Shown piece after piece: positions 25,584 to 32,884 of a DNA stretch of 64,000 bases; within the stretch, counting starts at the first letter, position 1, and each line of letters starts with the position of its first letter. Source of the stretch: Verrucomicrobiaceae bacterium UBA2429 (GTDB taxonomy: Bacteria > Verrucomicrobiota > Verrucomicrobiia > Verrucomicrobiales > Verrucomicrobiaceae); NCBI GenBank assembly GCA_002343505.1, contig DDQZ01000069.1:1-64000 (forward strand), given 5' to 3'. The notes below the pieces were generated by a model. The model was not told the DNA's origin and searched no databases. It saw only the letters and a list, made by a program, of their open reading frames with translations. The translations under genes and the position numbers were made by a program.

Positions 25584-27011
25584 GTGAAATTCAAGTGCCC
25601 GACGTGTGACATGCAACTGAAGGCCGAGCCTGAAATGGCCGGCAAAATCGTCCGCTGCCCCGGTTGCAACACCAAGCTCAGCATTCCCGCCACCATCGGC
25701 GCGCCTCCCCCACCCTCAGGCCTGCCGCCGCCGCCCGACGGCGTGCCCGCCACGGCCAGCCCTCCACCCCAGGATGCCAGCGCGCCCGGCGAGCAGCCAG
25801 GGTCGCACCAGGAGTACCAGGAGTCTTACCAGCAGCAGAGCGCCCGCGGCGGCTGGGAGGAGGCCGATCCGGCCAACGCCAACATTTTCGCCGCCCTTGG
25901 CATCGGGCTCGTGCTCACCCTCACATGGTACGGCATCCTTTATCCCTTCGGCGTCGGCAAATATGGCGACCCAGCCGCCAGCACGCTCGACTACATTCAC
26001 GATCTCTTTTACGAGCGCAGCTGGGTGAACATGCTGGAGACCTTCTTCTTCTTCTTCGCCATCGCCATCCTCTGGCTCAAAGGCAAAAAGCTGCGCCATC
26101 AAAAGGACGCCATGTACCTCGACGTGCTGCCCACCGACTTCGGCCAGGAGATCAACGGCCAGAATGTCGGCAGCTTCGTGGACCACCTCTACGGCCTGCC
26201 CGGACGCCTGCGCGACAGCATGATGGTCAACCGCATCCGCAAAGGCCTGGAGCTTTTCGAAGTGCGCCAGAACAACTCCGAGGTGAACACCATGCTCCAG
26301 GCGCAGAGCAACATTGACAGCGCCCGCATCGGCGGCAGCTACTCCCTCGTCAAAGTCTTCCTCTGGGCCATCCCCATCCTCGGCTTCATCGGAACCGTCC
26401 TTGGCTTGTCACAGGCCATTGGCAGCATTGACCTGAGCGACACCTCCGATCTGGACAAAATCATGGGATCCATCGGCAACGTCACCAGCGGCCTCGGCAC
26501 CGCATTCGACACCACCCTGCTCGGCCTCGTGCTCGCCCTGTTCCTGAACTTCCCCATCAGCGCCCTCGCCAAGTCCGAGGATGACAATCTCAACAACATT
26601 GACGCCTTCTGCAACGAAGTGCTCCTGCCCCGCCTCAACGACGGCGGCGGAGTGGCCGGCGGCGACACCGGCGGCCTCATGGACACCCTCGTCAAAGCCG
26701 TGGCCAACGCGCAGAAGGAGTTCCTCGTGGACCTCAACGCCCTCTCCGCCAAGATCAAGGACTACGCCGACAACCTCGACAAACGCGCCGCCTCCCACCA
26801 GGAGCGCGTGGACAGCGAGTTCGCCATGACGCTCAACCGCATGAGGGAGGACCTCACCAACGCCGTCAAAGACAGCGTCAAGACCACCACCGAGTACACG
26901 CGCGCCCTCTCCACCGGCATCCAGGGCCTCAACAACGTGCTCACCGAGCTTGGCGGCAAGCAAATCCTCATCCACCAAGTCAAAAAGAAAGGCTGGTTCA
27001 GCAGGGACTAA
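25584..27011 (+). CDS. Zn-ribbon-fused MotA/TolQ/ExbB proton channel protein
   Basis: A 475-residue inner-membrane protein. Residues 1 to 35 form a zinc ribbon with C5, C8, C25 and C28 (CPTC...CPGC). A Pro-rich linker spans about 40 to 70. Four membrane helices are predicted: about 101-123, 150-165, 256-280 and 303-326. Helices three and four carry the family motif: AIPILGFIGTVLGLSQAIG and GLGTAFDTTLLGLVLALFLN. The C-terminal 140 residues are a long helix. The family forms pentameric proton channels that drive a partner by ion flow. The partners are probably the next two genes (21 and 12 bp spacing). Which process it powers is unknown. Confidence 0.88.
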   Translation: MKFKCPTCDMQLKAEPEMAGKIVRCPGCNTKLSIPATIGAPPPPSGLPPPPDGVPATASPPPQDASAPGEQPGSHQEYQESYQQQSARGGWEEADPANANIFAALGIGLVLTLTWYGILYPFGVGKYGDPAASTLDYIHDLFYERSWVNMLETFFFFFAIAILWLKGKKLRHQKDAMYLDVLPTDFGQEINGQNVGSFVDHLYGLPGRLRDSMMVNRIRKGLELFEVRQNNSEVNTMLQAQSNIDSARIGGSYSLVKVFLWAIPILGFIGTVLGLSQAIGSIDLSDTSDLDKIMGSIGNVTSGLGTAFDTTLLGLVLALFLNFPISALAKSEDDNLNNIDAFCNEVLLPRLNDGGGVAGGDTGGLMDTLVKAVANAQKEFLVDLNALSAKIKDYADNLDKRAASHQERVDSEFAMTLNRMREDLTNAVKDSVKTTTEYTRALSTGIQGLNNVLTELGGKQILIHQVKKKGWFSRD

Positions 27012-27032
27012 CCCTTTGTCACTCAACCCATC

Positions 27033-27923
27033 ATGGCACAGCGGCGCGCGTCATCCGAGAACGAAGTCTCGCTCTTCCCCTTCCTGAGCATCCTCGCATG
27101 TCTCATCGGGGCGCTCGTGCTCATCATCGTCGTTCTCGTGGTGGCCCAGGCCGGCAAGGCCGAGGGTCGCACCGCCGAGGAGATCCGCATGGCCCAGGAC
27201 TACCAGCGCATGCAGAAGGAGATCGAGGAGCGCAAGGAGCTGGACTTGATCCTCAAGGAAAAACTGGCCGAGCTGGAGAAACTCCAGGAGGAGGTCAAAG
27301 AGAAGGAGCAGCGCTACATCAAGCTGCGCAAGCTGCTCGACTCCTCCAAGGAGATCAAAGAGCAGAACCTGCTCATCAGCCAGCAGCTCCAGAAGGAGCT
27401 CGACAGCCTGCTGGTGGAAATAGACGGCCTCAAAAAGCAGCAGACCGAGTCGAAAACCGAGATCGAAAAACTGCTCGCCGAAATCAAGGCGCGCCAGGTG
27501 CCGGAGGACAAGAAAGTGCCGCCCGTCGTTGTGCAGCCCTCAGGCTCCGGCATGGCGGAGAGCACCAGGGTTTACTTCGTCGAGTGCAGCGCCGGAGCCC
27601 TCAAAATCCTCGGCGCCTGGGGCGAGGACTACCGCCTCGGCGCCACCGCCGAGATCGTCGTGGCCGACGCCGCCTACAACCACTTCCTCTTCGAGGTGGC
27701 CAAGGACAAAAACTCCCTCATTCTCTTCCTCATCCGGGACGACGGCCAGGGCCCCTTCAACAACGGCGCAGGCCGCGCTTCCAACGATTACAAAATCCGC
27801 GTCGGCAAGCTGCCCATCCCCGGGCGCGGGCAGCTCGATCTCGCCCTTTTCGACAAGTATCGCGGCAAGATAGACCCTCCCGTCCCTGGCGCGCCCGTGC
27901 CCGAGCCGGCAGCCAACCCCTGA
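27033..27923 (+). CDS. Coiled-coil membrane partner B1 of the MotA/TolQ-like channel
   Basis: A 296-residue protein: a short N-terminus, one membrane helix (about 14 to 40, FLSILACLIGALVLIIVV), a coiled coil of about 100 residues (LKEKLAELEKLQEEVKEKEQ), and a C-terminal domain (about 175 to 285). Its place matches ExbD/TolR/MotB partners. Where the channel-lining Asp is expected, B1 has Ser (the aligned block is LSILACLIG against MDAVTNVVG in the next gene). It may therefore be a structural or regulatory partner rather than the proton carrier. Confidence 0.75.
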   Translation: MAQRRASSENEVSLFPFLSILACLIGALVLIIVVLVVAQAGKAEGRTAEEIRMAQDYQRMQKEIEERKELDLILKEKLAELEKLQEEVKEKEQRYIKLRKLLDSSKEIKEQNLLISQQLQKELDSLLVEIDGLKKQQTESKTEIEKLLAEIKARQVPEDKKVPPVVVQPSGSGMAESTRVYFVECSAGALKILGAWGEDYRLGATAEIVVADAAYNHFLFEVAKDKNSLILFLIRDDGQGPFNNGAGRASNDYKIRVGKLPIPGRGQLDLALFDKYRGKIDPPVPGAPVPEPAANP

Positions 27924-27935
27924 CCCGCACAGATC

Positions 27936-29480
27936 ATGGCCAAGAAAAAACAGGACTCCTCCGAGTTGAATCTCGACTCCCTGATGGATGCCGTCACCAA
28001 TGTCGTCGGCGTGCTCATGATCGTCTTCGTCATGATGGCGATCAACACCGCCAAGATGGTCCAGAAAATCCTCACCGACCTGCCCCCCGTCACCGAGGAG
28101 CAGCACCAGCAGATGGTCCAGCAGATCAAAGAGCTGCCACCGCCGCCCGCCGACCCAGAAAAAATCGAGGAGCAGAAAAAAAAGGCTCAGCAGGACTTGA
28201 AAAAAGTCGTCGAGGAACTCAAAACCATAGACACATCCGAGATGGCCGCTCAGATGAAGTTCATGGACTTGGATACCTTCCGCAAGCAGCTGGAGGAGGC
28301 CAAAAAGACCCGGGAGAAAGAAAAAGGCGAGGTGGACAAGCTCATCACCGAAATTGAGCGGCTCAAGGCCCTGCTCGATGAAACCCCCGTCTATCAGCCG
28401 CCGCCGCCCACCTATGTCCGCCTGCCCAACCCGCGCCCCTACCCGGAGAAGCCCAACGAGACGCGCATCCTCGTCGCCCGCCAGGGCGTGGTGCATTTCA
28501 ATCAGGACGCATTTTTAAAACCCATTCTCGACGGACTCGACAAAGCCAGAAACCAGCTTTTTTACCGCGACGCCAAGATCGAGCCTTTCGCCGACATGCT
28601 CGGCAAAATCTACGGCACCCCCGCCGCCGCCCAGCAGGCATGGGCGGAGATCGCGCCCTTTGTCGGCACCTTCCAGATGGAAAACGTGGCCAAAGCGCAC
28701 AAAGCCCTCGCAGCCGCCGACATGCCCGCCACCCGCCAGGTGCTCACAGCCCTGGGGGACATATCCATCGTCGTGCGTTCCAACATGGACGCGGTCGCCG
28801 AGGCCATGGTCGCCGCCGCCACCGGCGACTTGACCAAATGGACCGCGCTCGATCCCTCGCGCGATCCGACCAAACCCACCATCCAGGCCGTTGCCGGAGA
28901 GGGCAGGATCACTTTCACCTGGGGTTCCCAGGCCGTGGATGTGAAAAACAACACGCGCGACATCCAGAGCTACTTCATCAAGGACCTGGCCGGCCTGGAC
29001 AGCATCAAGGGCAAGAGCAAAGACAAAGTCATTTACGACGCCTTCGCCATCCGCTCCATGCTCGAGCGCGCCGCCACGAACCCGACCTTCAGCGGCCCCT
29101 TCACCCTCGTGCCCGCCATCCGGCCCGGCGCCACCCTGGTGCAGATGCAGCTCACACCGAAGGCCGGCGCGGGAGAGACTCTCGACCAGATGCGCAACGA
29201 AGGCTCCTCCTACCAGCGCATGCTGCGCGCGCTCAAGGCCGACCCGAACGGCGTGGCCCTCTTTCAGGTCATGAACAACGCCTTCGACACCTACCTGGAG
29301 GCGCGCAAGATCGCCGACGAAACTGGTGTGCCCGCCTCCTGGGAGTTTCTTGCGGGACTTGATCTGACTCTCAATGTCACCGGCTACGAGGTGCAGCGCT
29401 TCGCCCTCGTGCCAGGCGCCGCGCGCGGCAAAGGCGACCCCGGCATCCGCATCGGCGCGCCGAAACGCACGCTCGACTGA
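27936..29480 (+). CDS. Coiled-coil membrane partner B2 of the MotA/TolQ-like channel
   Basis: A 514-residue protein with one membrane helix near residues 22 to 42. The helix starts SLMDAVTNVVGVLMIVFVMM, in which D18 matches the proton-binding Asp of ExbD/TolR/MotB. After it come a coiled coil (about 48 to 155) with a Pro-rich break, and a large C-terminal domain (about 170 to 510) of unknown fold with no OmpA-like peptidoglycan-binding motif seen. It ends the operon. The two different partners suggest an asymmetric stator. Confidence 0.75.
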   Translation: MAKKKQDSSELNLDSLMDAVTNVVGVLMIVFVMMAINTAKMVQKILTDLPPVTEEQHQQMVQQIKELPPPPADPEKIEEQKKKAQQDLKKVVEELKTIDTSEMAAQMKFMDLDTFRKQLEEAKKTREKEKGEVDKLITEIERLKALLDETPVYQPPPPTYVRLPNPRPYPEKPNETRILVARQGVVHFNQDAFLKPILDGLDKARNQLFYRDAKIEPFADMLGKIYGTPAAAQQAWAEIAPFVGTFQMENVAKAHKALAAADMPATRQVLTALGDISIVVRSNMDAVAEAMVAAATGDLTKWTALDPSRDPTKPTIQAVAGEGRITFTWGSQAVDVKNNTRDIQSYFIKDLAGLDSIKGKSKDKVIYDAFAIRSMLERAATNPTFSGPFTLVPAIRPGATLVQMQLTPKAGAGETLDQMRNEGSSYQRMLRALKADPNGVALFQVMNNAFDTYLEARKIADETGVPASWEFLAGLDLTLNVTGYEVQRFALVPGAARGKGDPGIRIGAPKRTLD

Positions 29481-29521
29481 GCCTGATGTGCGGGCATTGG
29501 CCGCTCAAACAGCCAGGATCA

Positions 29522-30739
29522 TCACCGTTGAAGGCATGCGTGCTCAGCGGCCATGCGCCCGGCCGCCTCCCCCGTGGCCATGCAGGTGCCCATGACACGC
29601 ACCGAGGCCAGCGCCTCATGGTCGGCGGAGAGGCAGCGTCCGGCGAAAAACAACCCCGGCGCATCGGAACGGCGCAGGCAGCGCGCCGGGATGCCCGCGG
29701 GCTCCGCCCGCTCAAAAAAGCGGAACTTCGGCCCGCGCGCATTCTCCCTTTTCTCCATCGGCCAGCCAGCCAGCGCCACCTCGTCGTCAAAACGCGCGCA
29801 GGCGGCCAGCTCATCTCCCGTCAGCACATGATCACCCGCGTAGCAGTCGCTCTCGCGAATGCCAGCCTGCGCTGGCAGCACGGGCGGCGGGCATTGGGCG
29901 AAATCGGGATGCGCCGCGCGCAGCTCACGCCACAGCGCCAGCGCCACAGTGCGGCCCTCCGCCTCCACACCTGCGCGTTTGGCGGGATCCAGGGGATCCC
30001 ATTCATCCTGCCCTGCCTCCAGGTCCACCGTGAGAAAAACCTCGCCTTTGAAAGGGGACGCGCGGAACCCCGCGCCGAGCGCGGCCGCTGGCAGGCGGCC
30101 TTCCTGCACCGCGCGGACGATTCTGCCGCCCAGGTTCAGCCTCCAGGTGTCATCCTGACCGCCGCTGACATGATGAAACGCGCACACATAAGCCGGACGG
30201 TAAAGCCGCGCCGCTCTTGGCAGCAGCCAGCCGGGACACCCCGCGAGGCGCGCGCCGGAGGCATCACCCGTGCAGTCCACCAAAGCGCGGGCGGCTAGCA
30301 CCTGCCGCGCGCCTTTCCCCGCCGCCTCCAGTTCCCATCCCCCCCCCACCCGGCGCAGCGCGGTCCATTCCACACCGCTCAGCCGGGTCAGCAGCGGCTC
30401 GGTGGAGCACAACTCATCAGCAATGCCCGCGAACAACGACGGGTGCTGGCGCAGGACATAGACTTTCCCCATCAGGTCGGGCGCGGTCTGGCCGGTGACC
30501 TCCATCATGCGCGCTCCGATCTCCGCCGGCACTCCCGCATTGAGCCAGGCCCATGGACGCGAGACGTCCGGATGAAAAAGCCCGCAGAACGTGTGGACGA
30601 GCGCCTGCGCGCCCATGCCGCCCAGCAGGGAATGACGCTCCAGCAGCAGCGTGCGCGCGCCCGCGCGCGCCGCCGCGAGCGCGGCGGCGGTGCCCGCGCT
30701 GCCGCCTCCGGCCACGATGACATCCCATGAACCGCTCAT
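29522..30739 (-). CDS. FAD-dependent oxidoreductase coupled to a carrier protein
   Basis: A 405-residue flavoenzyme. The N-terminal FAD motif is VIVAGGGSAGTAAALAAARA with G11, G13 and G16, then LLLERHSLLGGMG. The C-terminal FAD segment DAPGLFFAGRCLSADHEALA and RVMGTCMATGEAAG is complete. The pattern fits the FAD_oxidored group rather than a flavin halogenase, as no WxWxIP motif is seen. Its ATG overlaps the stop of the upstream acyl carrier protein gene by ATGA, so the two are made together. This suggests it oxidises a substrate tethered to the carrier, which is inference. Confidence 0.82.
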   Translation of the reverse strand: MSGSWDVIVAGGGSAGTAAALAAARAGARTLLLERHSLLGGMGAQALVHTFCGLFHPDVSRPWAWLNAGVPAEIGARMMEVTGQTAPDLMGKVYVLRQHPSLFAGIADELCSTEPLLTRLSGVEWTALRRVGGGWELEAAGKGARQVLAARALVDCTGDASGARLAGCPGWLLPRAARLYRPAYVCAFHHVSGGQDDTWRLNLGGRIVRAVQEGRLPAAALGAGFRASPFKGEVFLTVDLEAGQDEWDPLDPAKRAGVEAEGRTVALALWRELRAAHPDFAQCPPPVLPAQAGIRESDCYAGDHVLTGDELAACARFDDEVALAGWPMEKRENARGPKFRFFERAEPAGIPARCLRRSDAPGLFFAGRCLSADHEALASVRVMGTCMATGEAAGRMAAEHACLQR

Positions 30740-31014
30740 ACCGGGAAAGGCGGGCGGTGAAGACTGCCAAGCCATTCCGCCAGCGCGTCCGCCGAGGCGA
30801 AGCGGTCGCGCGTCACCTGCTCTGCCGGGATGCGGATGCCAAAGTCGCGCTCGATGAGAATCATGAGCCGCATCATCGCCAGCGAGTCCATACCGCAGGC
30901 AAAAAGATCGCACTGCCCGGTCAGCGGATTTTCCGGCTCGATGACACCCTCCTCCCGCATGAGCCGGATCAGGGCGGGGACGGAGATGCGGGTGGCGTTT
31001 TCTGCTTCGGACAT
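30736..31014 (-). CDS. Acyl carrier protein-like protein
   Basis: A 92-residue protein with the carrier motif LFACGMDSLAMMRLMI, in which S44 is the expected 4'-phosphopantetheine site. The four-helix pattern of the ACP/PCP fold is visible (ALIRLMREEGVI, MRLMILIERDFGI, FASADALAEWL). It is less acidic than fatty acid ACPs and carries a Cys and a Met before DSL, so it is likely a dedicated carrier for a specialised pathway. It overlaps the flavoenzyme gene. No adenylation enzyme or ketosynthase lies near. Confidence 0.85.
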   Translation of the reverse strand: MSEAENATRISVPALIRLMREEGVIEPENPLTGQCDLFACGMDSLAMMRLMILIERDFGIRIPAEQVTRDRFASADALAEWLGSLHRPPFPV

Positions 31015-31068
31015 TGCTGAAGAATGGTGGATGCGCGCATGAGTGGCAACCGCTGGATGAGGCGTCGC

Positions 31069-32787
31069 TCAATGCCGGCGGCCGCGCTTTAGGGGCTGGG
31101 CGGGTTTGTGCAGCTCCAGGAATTTTTCCTCCGCCTCGAGCGTGCCTATCAGGAACATGCGTCCTCCGGCCGGCATCAGCAGTTCCGGCCCGGGATTGAT
31201 CTCGCGCCTTCCTCGCGACTCGACAGCAATGACCGTGCAGCCTGTCTGGGAGCGGATCTCCAGCTCGCCAAGCCGGCGGCCGGCGACGGATTCCGGGATC
31301 GGCGCGGGAAAGACGTTCACACCCTCGGCCAGCAGCAGGTGGTCGCCGCCGCGGAGCAGGTTGAAGACCGTGTTCGCGCCCATGGAGGAGTAGGAGAGCA
31401 CCAGGTCCGCGCCGGCTCGCAGGAGGGTCTTGAGATTACGGTCCAGGGTGCTGCGGGCCAGGATTTGCCAGTTGCTGCGCAGGCGGCGGAAGAAGATGGT
31501 CAGCGCCACATTGGTGTCGTCATCGTGCGTGGTGATGATGAGTGTCGTGGCCTCGCGCGCGGCGGCTTTTTTCAGCACATCCATCTGAGTGGCGTCGCCG
31601 ATGACCGCCTCCGGGTGCCCGGCCACGCGCTCGGGAATTTTTTCGATGATCGTCGTCTGGATGCCCAGATCCCGCAGCACGCGGCTGGTGGCGCGGCCCA
31701 CCCGCCCGCCGCCAATGATGAGCACGCGCGGCTTGCTCGTGGTGTCGTTGGGAAAAGCGGCATTGTAGCGGTCGAGCTGCTCGCGCGTGCCCGCGAGCAC
31801 GAAGATGGTGTCCGTCCGGATCATCATGTCCGCCTCCGCCACCGCGAGGCGTCCGTGGTCCCAGACACCGATGACACTCACTCCCGTGCGGGTGCGCAGG
31901 CCGCTCTGCGCCAGCGTCTGTCCGGCCAGCGGCGTGCCGTGCGCGGCAGCCTCGGCGATGAGCAGTCCGTCGAGATTGCCGATGACATGCGCGTCCGAGT
32001 CCCGGATGCTCACCCGCCGCGCCAGCGCGGAGCCCATCATCTCCTCCAGGCGCAGCACAAGCGTGGCGCCTGCCAGCTCCAGGACATCGCGCGCAGAGTC
32101 CGAGGAGGCGGAGGCCACAATGGGCACGCGCTCCGCGAGCTCGCGCGCGGTGAAGGTGGCGTTGGTGTTGATGACATCCGCTCGTGTCGCCACAAGCATG
32201 GCGGCCTGCTCGACACGCATGCGGCGGTAAGTCTCAGGGTCGTCGAGATCACCCACCGCCACGCGCACGCCGCGCTCGTCGAGGTCCAGCGCCTCCTGGA
32301 GAGTGGGGCAGAGCACCACATAGGGATGGCCGTATTTTTCCAGCATGGGGATCAGCGTCGTGGCGAGCGGCCCGTGGTCGGTCAGGATCACATGCCCGCT
32401 GGTGGAGGCCGGCAGCTCGCGCGGCGCCTTGGCCGCCGCCTGGGCGCGCATCCAGGGCGCGTAAAAGAACTCGATGAAGGTGAAGGGCAGCAGCACCAGC
32501 ATGAAGACAACGCCCGAGCACAGCACCACCACGGAGAACAGGCGCCCCAGATCGCCCTGAAAGGTGATGTCTCCGAAGCCCAGGGTCGTCATCACCGTCA
32601 GCGTCCAGTACAGCCCCGTGATCCACGAGTGCTCCTGCCCCTCGCGCACCATGAGCACATGAAAGAGCAGGCTGAACACAGCCACCAGCCCCGCCAGCAC
32701 GAGGATCAGGTTTGCCAGCGCGCGCAGGTTGGTGCGGCTGGTCCGGTTTTCCATCACCGGATTGAGGACGGCAAGCAGGGCTTTCAT
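31069..32787 (-). CDS. Potassium channel with two RCK (TrkA) domains
   Basis: A 572-residue protein. Two membrane helices (about 21-46 and 82-110) flank a pore loop with the filter TTLGFGD at 67 to 73, a variant of TVGYGD. Residues about 130 to 330 form RCK1 (HVILTDHGPLATTLI, TrkA-N plus TrkA-C), and about 345 to 560 form RCK2 (RVLIIGGGRVGRATSRVL with the NAD-binding GxGxxG, then VVIAVESRGR-type TrkA-C). RCK domains gate the channel by nucleotide or ion binding. Two RCK units per chain make a gating ring with four chains. The start at 32787 is the ATG; a TTG at 32823 is an alternative. Confidence 0.9.
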   Translation of the reverse strand: MKALLAVLNPVMENRTSRTNLRALANLILVLAGLVAVFSLLFHVLMVREGQEHSWITGLYWTLTVMTTLGFGDITFQGDLGRLFSVVVLCSGVVFMLVLLPFTFIEFFYAPWMRAQAAAKAPRELPASTSGHVILTDHGPLATTLIPMLEKYGHPYVVLCPTLQEALDLDERGVRVAVGDLDDPETYRRMRVEQAAMLVATRADVINTNATFTARELAERVPIVASASSDSARDVLELAGATLVLRLEEMMGSALARRVSIRDSDAHVIGNLDGLLIAEAAAHGTPLAGQTLAQSGLRTRTGVSVIGVWDHGRLAVAEADMMIRTDTIFVLAGTREQLDRYNAAFPNDTTSKPRVLIIGGGRVGRATSRVLRDLGIQTTIIEKIPERVAGHPEAVIGDATQMDVLKKAAAREATTLIITTHDDDTNVALTIFFRRLRSNWQILARSTLDRNLKTLLRAGADLVLSYSSMGANTVFNLLRGGDHLLLAEGVNVFPAPIPESVAGRRLGELEIRSQTGCTVIAVESRGRREINPGPELLMPAGGRMFLIGTLEAEEKFLELHKPAQPLKRGRRH

Positions 32788-32884
32788 CAGTGTGGATTGT
32801 GCCGCTGCACGCCTGCTTGGCAAAAGGGAATCGCATCCTGCGGCAGGCGCGGGGGGCTTTGCGGCATGGCAGCAAAGTCACACC

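Noticed and set aside
24300-29480. Zorya defence system
   Set aside because: The MotA-like plus coiled-coil partner recalls ZorA/ZorB, but there is no OmpA-like domain in the partners and no ZorC/ZorD or helicase gene after them.
29522-30739. Flavin-dependent halogenase
   Set aside because: The protein sits with a carrier protein as some halogenases do, but the WxWxIP motif and halogenase lysine region are not present.
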